Assembly: GCF_902686445.1 (NCBI RefSeq)
Contig: NC_062220.1
Coordinates: 91,636,143-91,700,142, forward strand
Reading direction: 5' to 3'
Length of the DNA stretch: 64,000 nucleotides
Source: Sciurus carolinensis
Lineage: Eukaryota > Chordata > Mammalia > Rodentia > Sciuridae
Below the pieces are notes generated by a model. The model saw only the letters and a program-made list of their open reading frames with translations, was not told the DNA's origin and searched no databases. How positions within the stretch are numbered: position 1 is the first letter of the stretch; every line of letters begins with the position of its first letter. A program made the translations under genes and the position numbers. Positions 56,061-64,000 of this stretch are shown in pieces.

Positions 56061-56589
56061 CTATTTGTTTTTGAAGAAAGGAGCAGAATGATATTTCATC
56101 CAGTTGCCTTTTCTTTTGTTTTATTGGGTTACTATAACTTCTAATGGTTGTAAAACATGGTATTTTACCTGATTAAGATAAACTTGTCATTTCAAAATAG
56201 CAGGTAGACAAGAATAGCATTAATATTGACTGACAGACGGCCACTGATGAAGTAAAGATAAATATCATGTTAGGTCAACTGCATTAACTTAGCTTAGTAG
56301 AATAAGATGCTTTATATTTTCTATGTGATGTATCTGGCTACTGTCAAGATATTTGAGTTATTTGAGTAAAGTTATCTTTACTCATCATTTGTCTTGGATA
56401 TACTGTTATATCCTTATTTACCCAAAATTTGCCCTCTAGAACTGTGATAAATGACAAATGATAAATGATAAATTGATAAACCTCATAATGTATAGGAATC
56501 TTTCAAGTGTGTAACAGGGACACTGAAAAGATATTATTGATTTGTTAGAGGTGTGTGGAGCTTTTTAGAGATTGAACTAAGACTTGTGT

Positions 56590-56770
56590 ATTAGTCCATC
56601 CTTATATCATCTCTCTCCATCCCTTCAACCAACCAGTGCATATTTACTGAGAATCTTCTGAGAGACCAGGCACTGTACTAGATTGAGTAGAAAGATAAAT
56701 AAGATTGTGTATGGTTTCAAGCAGCTCACAATCTAGAGGTTGATAAATAATAATGAACTGTAGTGTATTG
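56590..56770. repeat. L2/MIR-family remnant (tentative)
   Basis: atatttactgagaatcttct, gagaccaggcactgtactag and agcagctcacaatctagagg resemble the conserved end of L2/MIR3 elements. Highly diverged. Confidence 0.5.
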
Positions 56771-56904
56771 CAGTCAGTCACAGTAAAGGAGAATATTTGC
56801 AAAGTGTTGCTGGAGCCCTGAGGATACAGCTGTTCCCTGTAGGTGATGTGAATGGTGTTTGTGTGAATTGAATTTGGGTGAGGAATGCACTGTTACCTTT
56901 TTAC

Positions 56905-57115
56905 ATTTTTTTTGGTACTGGGGATTAAACTCGGGGGCACTCAACCACTGAGCTACATCCCCAACCCAATTTTCTATTTTATTTAGAGATAGAGTCTCAC
57001 CGAGTTGCTTTGTGCCTTACTGTTGCTGAGGCTGACTTTGAACTTGAGATCCTCTTGCCTCAGCCTCCTGAGCTGCTGGGATTACAGGCGTGTGCCACCA
57101 TGCCTGGCTCTGTTA
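56905..57115 (-). repeat. B1-ID SINE, minus
   Basis: ggtactggggattaaactcg, ggggcactcaaccactgagc, tttagagatagagtctcacc, ggattacaggcgtgtgccac. Confidence 0.9.
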
Positions 57116-57320
57116 TTTATTTATTTTTTTTATGCCACCACTTCCTTTTCATCCACTTTAATCCAGAGGTTAGTAATCTCATTTTCTGATTAATGATCAA
57201 CTTCGTGGTTTTTAGTACCAAACTTTCATTTTCTAAATTTATAATCCTTTTGGGATAATTTATTCCTCTTGAGAAGACTATTATTTAGACCTTAGAACCC
57301 TTTTAAAAAATTATTTTGCT

Positions 57321-57707
57321 GAAAAGCAACTCTGAGCCTGTGGAGTAGACAGTATGAGCAAAGCTCACCATGCTGAGCTGAAAAAATTTATGGACATGAA
57401 GTTGTCATTGAAATTAAATGGTGGCAGATATGTCCAAGGAACATTGCAGGGATTTGACCCCTTTATGAATCTTGTGATAGACTAATGTGTGGAGATGGCA
57501 ACTAGTGGGCAACAGAACAATATTGGAATGGTGGTAATACGAGGAAAAGTATCATCATGTTAGAAGCCTTGGAATGAGTATAAATAATGACTATTCAGCA
57601 GAGAAATCTGTGTCCCCTTTCCAGAGGGCCTGTTTAACTATGACATAAAAATCGGGACATGTACATTTTCACATTAAACTTCTTGTTAAATGAAATTTTT
57701 AATAACA
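57321..57707 (+). pseudogene. SNRPG: SNRPG processed pseudogene
   Basis: SNRPG is the Sm-ring protein SmG of spliceosomal snRNPs. The intronless frame from the ATG at 57354 reads [20 protein letters not shown], then [20 protein letters not shown] and VID. Codon 44, glutamate in the parent, is TAA (57483-57485). The frame then continues as CVEMATSGQQNNIGMVVIRG, has a 1-nt deletion after that, and a CGA-to-TGA change near the end; a 3' UTR follows. It is flanked by 16-bp direct repeats, AAAAAATTATTTTGCT (57305-57320) and AAAAAATTACTTTGCT (57708-57723), one mismatch. This is an L1-mediated retrocopy with no introns, and cannot encode full SmG. Confidence 0.95.
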
Positions 57708-57734
57708 AAAAAATTACTTTGCTTTAAATAAAAC

Positions 57735-58460
57735 CTTATGGTGGACACTGGTGGCACACGCATGTAATCCCAGTGGCTTGGGAGGCTGAGTCAGGAGAAT
57801 CACATGTTCAAAGTTGCCCTCAGCAATTTAGGGGGGGCATCAGTAACTTAGTGGGACCCTGTCTCAAAAAATGAAAAAGGCTGGGGATGTGGCTCAGTGG
57901 TTAAGTGCCCTGGGTTCAATCCCTGGTACTCTCTCAACCTCCAAACAAACACACACAGAAACAAACCTTGCTATTTTCAGACTACTAAATTGGTTTACCT
58001 ATAGCTTAAAGCCCACTATAAGGCAAAATTATCTTCTTTAACTATTAACTGATCTTTAGTGGAGAAGGATATAGTACTCTTCAAGAGTACTATGATATGA
58101 CTCTGTTGAGATTGAAAAAATTAAGGGGAATGATAGGAAGAGGAATTAACACAGAGATTAAGAGATTCAAATGGGATATACATCGTGGTCCTTCCTTGTA
58201 ATCTTAGTGACTCAGGAGGCAAGGCAGAAGGATCACAAGTTTGAGGCCATCCTAGGCAATTTAGCAAGACCCTGTCCCAAAAAAACAAAAAGGCCTGGGG
58301 ATGTAGATCAGAGGGAAATTGCCCCTGAATTCAATACTACCCAGTTCTGCAAAAAAAAAAAAAAAAAAAAAAAAAAGGCAGGGGTGGAAGGCGGGTGGGG
58401 TTGTGGCTCAGTGGTAGAGTGCTTGTTTAGCATACTTGACCTGGGATTGATTGCCAATAG
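57735..58460 (+). repeat. B1-ID SINEs and ID, plus
   Basis: B1-ID at 57742-57960 (gacactggtggcacacgcat through ccctggtactc), B1-ID at 58180-58378 with an A run of about 26, and an ID-like unit at 58390-58455. 57961-58170 is unique. Confidence 0.82.
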
Positions 58461-58589
58461 AATGTGCTGTCATATAAGGGGAGGAGGTCACAGGAGTAAA
58501 AAATGTCACAGGTTAAGTACCTGGAGCATTGAAAAGAAAACCCTGGATTTAGCCATTTTTAAGTCATTGATGATCACAGGAACAGTTTT

Positions 58590-58800
58590 TTTTTTAAATT
58601 GGTATCAGGGATTGAACTCAGGGCACTTGACTACTGACACATTCCCAGCCCTGTTTTGTAGTTTAGTTAGAGCCAGGGTCTCACTGAGTTGCTTAGTGCC
58701 TCTCTTTTGCTGAGGCTGGCTTTGAACTTGCAATCTTCCTGCCTCAGCCTCCTGAGCTGCTGGGATTGTAGTCATGCACCACTGTGCCCAGCTACAGGAA
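58590..58800 (-). repeat. B1-ID SINE, minus
   Basis: ttggtatcagggattgaact, gagccagggtctcactgagt, tgctgaggctggctttgaac, and a gtagtcatgcaccactgtgc end. CAGGAACAGTTTT on both sides (58575-58587 and 58795-58807) is the target duplication. Confidence 0.9.
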
Positions 58801-59359
58801 CAGTTTTAACAGAAGGGGAGGAATGTTGGTCAAGTTGCTCAGAATGAGGAATCCTTAGAGATGAAACAGAAATCCTGAAGGAAGGCTGATATGTAAAGAA
58901 ATTTGGTCTTGAAGGGAAGGGGAAATTAAGGCCATAACTGCTGGAGAAAAGACTTTGTAAGGCGGGAGAAATCTTTGAAGACGCAGGATGAAATCTTTAT
59001 CTGATGAACAAAATGTTTTCCATATTTTTTTGCTGAAAAATTAATTTGTGTACATTTTTATTTTACAAATTATGTTATTTGGATTATGATGTGCCTATTT
59101 TGTTCCTTAGAATTTTATTTCTTATCACATAATTTGTACTGTGTAGTCATATTGAATCACTGTCTACTTCTCATAATGAATTTGTGGTTTATGGAAAAAA
59201 TTCTTTAAGATTATCACCACTATCTACTTCTTTGTTCTATTTTCAAAAATTAATTTTCTTGATTATAAGCTTTGTTTTATGTGAGGCTATTTACATTTTG
59301 AGCTTTCTTGGTAAACACATAACTCAAAGACCTAAAGGAATGTTAGTATAAAAAAATCA

Positions 59360-59558
59360 GTCTTGGACGTAGTGGCGCACTCCTATAGTCTCAGTGACTT
59401 GGGAGACTGAGGGAGGAGGATCACAAGTTGGAGACTAGCTTCCACAAGTTATTGGGACAATGTCTCAAAAAACAAAACAAAATAAAACAAAACAAGGGCC
59501 AGGGATGTAGCTTAGTGGTGAAGCACCTCTGTGTTCAAATTGCCAGTGACTGAAAGAG

Positions 59559-59590
<32 letters not shown>
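59360..59590 (+). repeat. B1-ID SINE, plus, ending in (AC)n
   Basis: cagtcttggacgtagtggcg, tgggagactgagggaggagg, ggccagggatgtagcttagt, then an (AC)n microsatellite at 59561-59589. Confidence 0.85.
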
Positions 59591-59592
<2 letters not shown>

Positions 59593-60325
59593 TCAGAAAC
59601 TCTCAAGTTCTGCAATGACCACAATTTTACTTTTCTGGGTGGATTTGGGTTTGCTTCTGTTCTCTTTCCAGCCTTGCCTTTGGTACAACTGAAGATTACT
59701 TTGGTTACAGCTGACAGTTGGAGCATTTAAAAGAAAACATTAGATTTGACCATTTTTAAGCTCTAGGGTTTGTCTTATCTGTGGTTAGCAGATATTGGGT
59801 GTAGTTTTGTGGGATATGCAAAACCAACAAATTCTAAATGGCTAAAAATATGCTTATTTGGGCTTTGAGTTAAGATCCTGCTCAAAGAAGGGCTAGTGTA
59901 GACAGGAGCCACCTTTAACCCAATTATGTAGTAATGACAAAATAATAGCAAAATACAATAGTAATAACAGAATGAAAGGGGTTTTGGGTGGCTCAGAATT
60001 GTAAAGACTCATCTTACCTTTGGTTTTGCTTTCTCTCCCAGAACCTCCCTTAGAGTGTTCCTTTAGATTTGACAGGAAAGGCAAGCAGTGGTGATTTGAG
60101 AATGCGCTGGAAGAGGTCTAAGTGGATTAGAGAAGGCAGAAGCTTGCCCTGGACCCCAGAAATCTCATTCTGACAACATTGTGGGGGAATGTTTGCTCTC
60201 AATGTTTATTCAATTTGAGAGTTTTGTTATTATTCAATTTAATTGAATGCTTTGCAAAGTCACTTGTCATATTTTTAGTTCTGGTGTGCATAGATATTTA
60301 AAATTTGGAGGTATGTCCCAAATTC

Positions 60326-60329
<4 letters not shown>

Positions 60330-60359
<30 letters not shown>

Positions 60360-60545
60360 GTACCAGGGATTGAACCCAGGGGCACTCAAACGCTGAGCCA
60401 CATTCCCAACCCTTTTCTATATTTTATTAGAGACAATGTGTCACTGAGTTGTTCAGGGCCTCGCTAAGTTGCTGAGACTGAGTTTGAGCTTGCTACACCT
60501 CCTGAGTTGCTGGTATTATAGGTGTGTACCACTGTACCCAGCCCC
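60330..60545 (-). repeat. B1-ID SINE, minus
   Basis: A T run of about 28, then ggtaccagggattgaaccca, ggggcactcaaacgctgagc, tcgctaagttgctgagactg, ttataggtgtgtaccactgt. It directly abuts the ZCRB1 retrocopy. Confidence 0.88.
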
Positions 60546-60555
60546 CAAATTCTTT

Positions 60556-61434
60556 TTTTTTTGTACTCCAAGATTTTTTTTTTATTTTCAAGATATTTAC
60601 ATAATAAAAACAATTTTAATTACTAAGGTCTTCCTCATCACTGAAATATGTGCTTTTCTTTATCCTTGGGTGTCTTGAATCATCCGATGTTAAGGGACTC
60701 TCTGCACTGGGTTTCCATTTGTTTTGTTCCTCTTCACTTTTGGCTTGCTGAAATGCAATGGCCTGACCGAGGCTGTCAAGAGCAGGATCTTCCCCTTCAT
60801 CTTCACTTTCTTTGACTTCCTCAATTTCTTCTTCTGGTTCAGGAAGTTTCTTTTTTTTCTTTTTCTCTTTCTTTGGAGGCTCCAAGCATATTTTTAGGAC
60901 AGGCATAACTTAAGTGTCCACTTTCCCCACATTCATAACACTTAGATTATTCGCCTTCGGATGAACTCAGCTGCTCTTCCATTGTCAATAGCAATGCTTG
61001 CCTTTATCACTCTACCAAACAACTGTTTGTTGTTTATTGCTCTAGTGCAGTTTTGTGCAGAGTCTTTGTCCAAAAATAAAATAAAAGCGACCCCTTTGCT
61101 TTTCCTGGTATCTTTGTCTTTCATTATAGTAACCTTCACAACTTTGCCGTACTTGGAAAATATCCGATATAAACCATTGTCAGGGAGAAGGGCAAGTTGG
61201 ATACATAAACTGTGCTCTTACTTGGAGCTAAGTCACCACTCATTTCTTTAGGTGGGGCAGACCCGAGAGACCAGAGGACCACCAGCGTCAGCTCAGCTGG
61301 GGCACAACCTTGATTTTTCCTTGCTGCAGGCAACTGACTTGGCATCACCTGTCTCGGCAGGGGTCGGTCGCAAATATCAGGTGGTAGGGCCACCCATACC
61401 CCTTCCCTACTCACCTTAGACCTGGGCCCTGGAG
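60556..61434 (-). pseudogene. ZCRB1: ZCRB1 processed pseudogene
   Basis: ZCRB1 is an RNA-binding protein (RRM plus CCHC zinc knuckle) of the U12-type spliceosome. On the minus strand the parental ATG corresponds to 61243-61241, reading [20 protein letters not shown] then LT. A small deletion (about 4 nt) then shifts the frame. The RRM resumes at [20 protein letters not shown] through [15 protein letters not shown] second deletion destroys the frame before the zinc knuckle, whose codons remain visible. The acidic tail ([20 protein letters not shown] through [14 protein letters not shown]) ends at 60616. The 3' UTR, an AATAAA-like signal and an A tail follow, with 12-bp target repeats CCCAAATTCTTT at 60544-60555 and 61435-61446. 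Intronless L1-mediated retrocopy. Confidence 0.95.
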
Positions 61435-61446
61435 CCCAAATTCTTT

Positions 61447-61880
61447 ATAGATAGATTAAAACTTGATTTTACTTCATCTCTTTCTCACTTTCAATATTAC
61501 CCACACCAAAATGTGCATACTTTTGTTATCAGATAAAAATGTTATCTTTTGATTGAAATCATATTTTCAAATGAACATTTAAAACATCTAGACCTATAGA
61601 AAAGAAAAAGTACTTGATTTAGCACCACCTCCCAGACATAACCACTGATACTATACCAGAGTACAGTAGAATATAACCAGAAAGTTCCAGCCTAGTCTAA
61701 CCTGAGTAATTTTTTTGAAATTTACCTCTCACCACCTAAAAGATAGAACCATCCAAAATGTACATTTATTATGTAAAGTCTGGTGCTGTATAATATGGGA
61801 TGCAAGCAATATGGCAATAAATATTTAAATGAATATTTCTTAGAAAAGCTTTGGCTTCATATCCATATATCTTTAAACTA
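61447..61880. other. BBS9: BBS9 intron 5, unique stretch
   Basis: AT-rich; no recognised exon, gene or repeat family. Confidence 0.45.
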
Positions 61881-61881
61881 T

Positions 61882-62075
61882 TTTTCTTATTTGTGATACT
61901 AGGGATTGAACAGAGGACCTTGTGCATGCTAGACAGGCATTCTACTGCTGAGCTATGTCCTCAGCCTTCTTTTTGTTAACTGTTTTTTTAAACTTGAAGA
62001 CAGGTTCTCATTAAATTATTGAGGCTGGCCTTAAACTTGTGATTATAGGTTTGTACCACTGCACCTGGCTTATTT
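61882..62075 (-). repeat. B1-ID SINE, minus, diverged
   Basis: gtgatactagggattgaaca, gaggaccttgtgcatgctag, gcattctactgctgagctat, gaggctggccttaaacttgt, gtaccactgcacctggct. Confidence 0.82.
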
Positions 62076-62300
62076 GTATTCTTGATGGCTTCCATTCTAA
62101 CTGGAGTGAGATGAAATCTCAGTATAGTTTTGATTTGTATTTTCCTAATTGCTAAAGATTTTGCACATTTTTTTTCATGTGCTTGTTGTTGATTTGTATT
62201 TCTTCTTTTGAGAAGTATCTGTTTAGTTCATTTGCCCATTTATTGATGGGGTTATTTAATTTTTTGGGTGTTAAGTATTTTGAGTTATTCATATGTTCTC
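62076..62300 (-). mobile_element. L1 ORF2/3' fragment, minus
   Basis: tgtattcttgatggcttcca, ttctaactggagtgagatga, aatctcagtatagttttgat, cccatttattgatggggtta and ttttgggtgttaagtatttt follow the same order as the L1 copies at 3.4-3.6 and 23.3-23.5 kb. Old and short. Confidence 0.82.
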
Positions 62301-62324
62301 CTCTTTTTATTTTCTTATAAATTA

Positions 62325-63000
62325 AAAAAATATTTAGTTGTAGATGGACACAATACCTTTAATTAATTAATTAATTTTTATGTGGTGCCGAGGATTAAAC
62401 CAAAGGTCTCACATGTGCTAGGCATTTGCTTTATCACTGAGCCATAACCCCAGCCCATCATTTACAAAGCACTAGTTCATTTATGCAGATGGGGCCTTCA
62501 TGATTCAATGACTTCCCCAAATACTACCATAATGGGGATTAAGTTTTAAAGCAAACTTTGGGGATTTGTAGATTGTAGCAAGTAGCTTCTGACAGTGATT
62601 TTAGATCTGTCCATTTTATTTTTATTTTTTTACTTAAAATTTTTTTTTTAGTTGTGGATTGACACAATACCTTTATTTTACTTATTAATTTTTATGTACT
62701 GTTGAGGATCGAACCCAGTGCCTAACGCATGCTAGGCAAGTACCCTACCACTGAGCCACAACCCCAGCCCCCTAGATCTGTCCATTTTAATTAATTCATT
62801 TATCGTACTGGGGATTGCACCTAGGAGAGCTTACTACTGAGCTATATCCTCAGCCCTTTTTTTAGTTTTTATTTTTAGGCAGGGTCTCCCTAAGTTACTT
62901 TGGGCTTTACTAACTTGCTGAGGCTGGCTTCCAACTTGCAATCCTCCTGCCTCAGTCTCCTGAGTCACTCTGATTGCAGGTATGTGTCACTGGATCTGGT
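62325..63000 (-). repeat. Two tailed ID SINEs and one B1-ID, minus
   Basis: Tailed ID at 62332-62456 (tagttgtagatggacacaat through gccataaccccagccc), tailed ID at 62645-62770, and B1-ID at 62800-62998. A repeat of TAGATCTGTCCATTTTA (62603 region, 62773 and 63003) brackets the insertions. 62460-62600 is unique. Confidence 0.85.
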
Positions 63001-63129
63001 GGTAGATCTGTCCATTTTATATACTGCCCGTGTTATGTGGATTTGGGCTTCATGACCTACTGGTCACATGACCCACTTGTCATTTGAGATTTGATAGATG
63101 ACACCACAATTATGTTTCATTTCTCAAAA

Positions 63130-63275
63130 AATTTTCCCTCATTTATTTACTTTAATTTTTTTTTAGTTTTCAATGGACGTTTATTTTATTTATTTATATG
63201 TGGTACTGAGGTTTGAACCCAGGACCTCACACATAACAGGCAAGTGCTCTACCACTGAGCCACAACCCCAGCCCC
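63130..63275 (-). repeat. Tailed ID SINE, minus
   Basis: tttttagttttcaatggacg, tatgtggtactgaggtttga, acccaggacctcacacataa, gagccacaaccccagcccc. It is flanked by CCCTCATTTATTTA (63137-63150) and CCCTCAATTATTTA (63279-63292), a target duplication with one mismatch. Confidence 0.88.
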
Positions 63276-63399
63276 ACTCCCTCAATTATTTATAATGCAA
63301 CACATTCACATATATAACATGTGTGTTAGGTTTGTCTTGGTTCTCATTTTGTAGTTTCAGTTCTCCAGCCTCCCTTATTACCCTATGTGCTTGTTTTGT

Positions 63400-64000
63400 T
63401 TAATTCATATTCTTATTAAATTGCTCAGTAGAGTGAAATGTTTTCAGAGAGTTTTCTTCCGATTCCTGGTTCTGTTTTTCCTCCATCTGCCTTTTTAATA
63501 TTGTCTTTCCTTCTTCTTCTCTCCTTGCCTTTTTTCTGTAGTACAATTGAGCATTTGCCAGGCTAGTCTCTTTATAGACTTGCTCAAGCTTAGCTTGTTC
63601 AACTCTGTCTGGGCCAGTCTGCTTTTTTATGGTGCTGTATTTTTTTTTCTTTTGCCATCTCTTCCACCCAATCCAAGATGAGTTTGTGATCCTTCCTAAT
63701 ATACTGTTTTGAGGGTGGGCTCTTGTTCAGTGTCTCACTTGTCACCTGTCTATGGGGGTAGTGGGGAAGGGATGGGAGTCGGAGAGGTTTTCTGTGGTCA
63801 TGGCAGCCTTACTGGAGGATATGGCCTCAGCCTTCTTTTCTGCCTCTTACATCTCATACTATCTGAATAGGGTGAAGTCCACACTCTTTGGATGGTCTTT
63901 AACTTGAAATTCATATTCCTGGGTGGCCTGTAACCTGTTATCTTGGGAAGTGGGGGAGATATTCTCTAACTTTGGATCTTTTGGGTAAGGACTTCCTCTT
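63400..64000 (-). pseudogene. Unidentified retrocopy/coding remnant (continues past window)
   Basis: The minus strand has a coding-like stretch that I do not recognise. From the stop codon (63402-63400) back to about 63639 one frame is open, containing DRVEQAKLEQVYKETSLANA, QLYYRKKARREEEGKTILKR and QMEEKQNQESEENSLKTFHS. This is a charged coiled-coil-like sequence. Beyond a 9-A run the homologous-looking frame shifts by one base and reads KDHKLILDWVEEMAKEK. Further upstream (KKAEAISSSKAAMTTENLSD near 63780-63840) there are more frame changes and in-frame stops. It is not an L1, SINE or DNA transposon that I know. It most resembles a decayed processed gene copy, but the parent gene is unknown and the 5' end is outside the window. 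Confidence 0.5.

Larger units (their letters stand above)
47539..64000 (+). other. BBS9: BBS9 intron 5 (continues past window)
   Basis: At least 16.4 kb. It holds processed pseudogenes of SNRPG and ZCRB1, an unidentified retrocopy at the right edge, many SINEs, and a CTCF-like core. Repeat-poor stretches without a recognised feature: 47539-48250, 49605-50040, 50705-51545, 56060-56880, 58800-59360 and 59600-60325. Confidence 0.88.

Noticed and set aside
61136..61414. 92-codon minus frame beginning MSREGVW
   Set aside because: It starts in the 5' UTR part of the ZCRB1 retrocopy and ends after its first frameshift; not a separate gene.
47539..64000. Search for BBS9 exon 6
   Set aside because: No sequence resembling the expected continuation (RDLICIQS-like) after a splice acceptor was seen; it should lie beyond the window.
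1..64000. CRISPR arrays, bacterial operons, or intact viral genomes
   Set aside because: The composition, introns and SINE/LINE content are those of mammalian nuclear DNA. No regularly spaced repeats and no intact viral coding regions were seen; only noncoding LTR remnants.

Overview
This is about 64 kb of mammalian nuclear DNA with compact exons, long introns and dense retroposons. The dominant SINEs are ID elements, B1-ID composites whose ID part faces a B1 part, and an ID derivative with an A-rich tail complementary to a 'TTTAGTTGTAGATGGACAC' stretch. With rodent-type L1, this mix points to a squirrel-family rodent (Sciuridae: marmot, ground squirrel or tree squirrel). The species cannot be fixed from the sequence alone.

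Layout: The window covers the divergent RP9-BBS9 locus (human 7p14.3 synteny, from memory). The first coding exon of RP9 lies on the minus strand at 1810-1961 in a CpG island (about 1080-2260); the rest of RP9 lies beyond the left edge. BBS9 runs on the plus strand. It has a second CpG island and a probable noncoding first exon ending at 16908, then coding exons at 30428-30550, 38255-38405, 40947-41011 and 47425-47538. These join in phase into the first 147 codons of the BBSome subunit BBS9 (PTHB1). Exon 6 was not found, so intron 5 continues past the right edge.

Between the promoters lies a full-length but inactivated L1 (8237-14604) with a perfect 14-bp target duplication and an ID element nested in its reverse transcriptase region. 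Other L1 3' fragments are at 2.85-4.2, 18.5-18.8, 21.2-22.3, 22.8-24.6, 26.3-27.7, 44.6-45.0 and 62.1-62.3 kb. There is also a Tigger-like DNA transposon with a decayed transposase N-terminus (28.85-29.45 kb), MaLR-type LTR remnants, and several MIR fragments.

Intron 5 of BBS9 holds two clear processed pseudogenes, both with target duplications: SNRPG (plus, 57321-57707) and ZCRB1 (minus, 60556-61434). A third coding-like remnant, which I could not identify, lies on the minus strand from 63400 to the window edge.

Regulatory candidates include an RFX X-box-like site and a ZNF143-like site in the BBS9 promoter, and CTCF-like cores at 2174 and 53117. A 46-bp-arm inverted repeat at 33963-34067 is not explained by any repeat family I recognise. 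I found no bacterial-type system, CRISPR array or intact novel gene. The most useful leads are the inverted repeat, the unidentified retrocopy and the ciliary-gene promoter motif.
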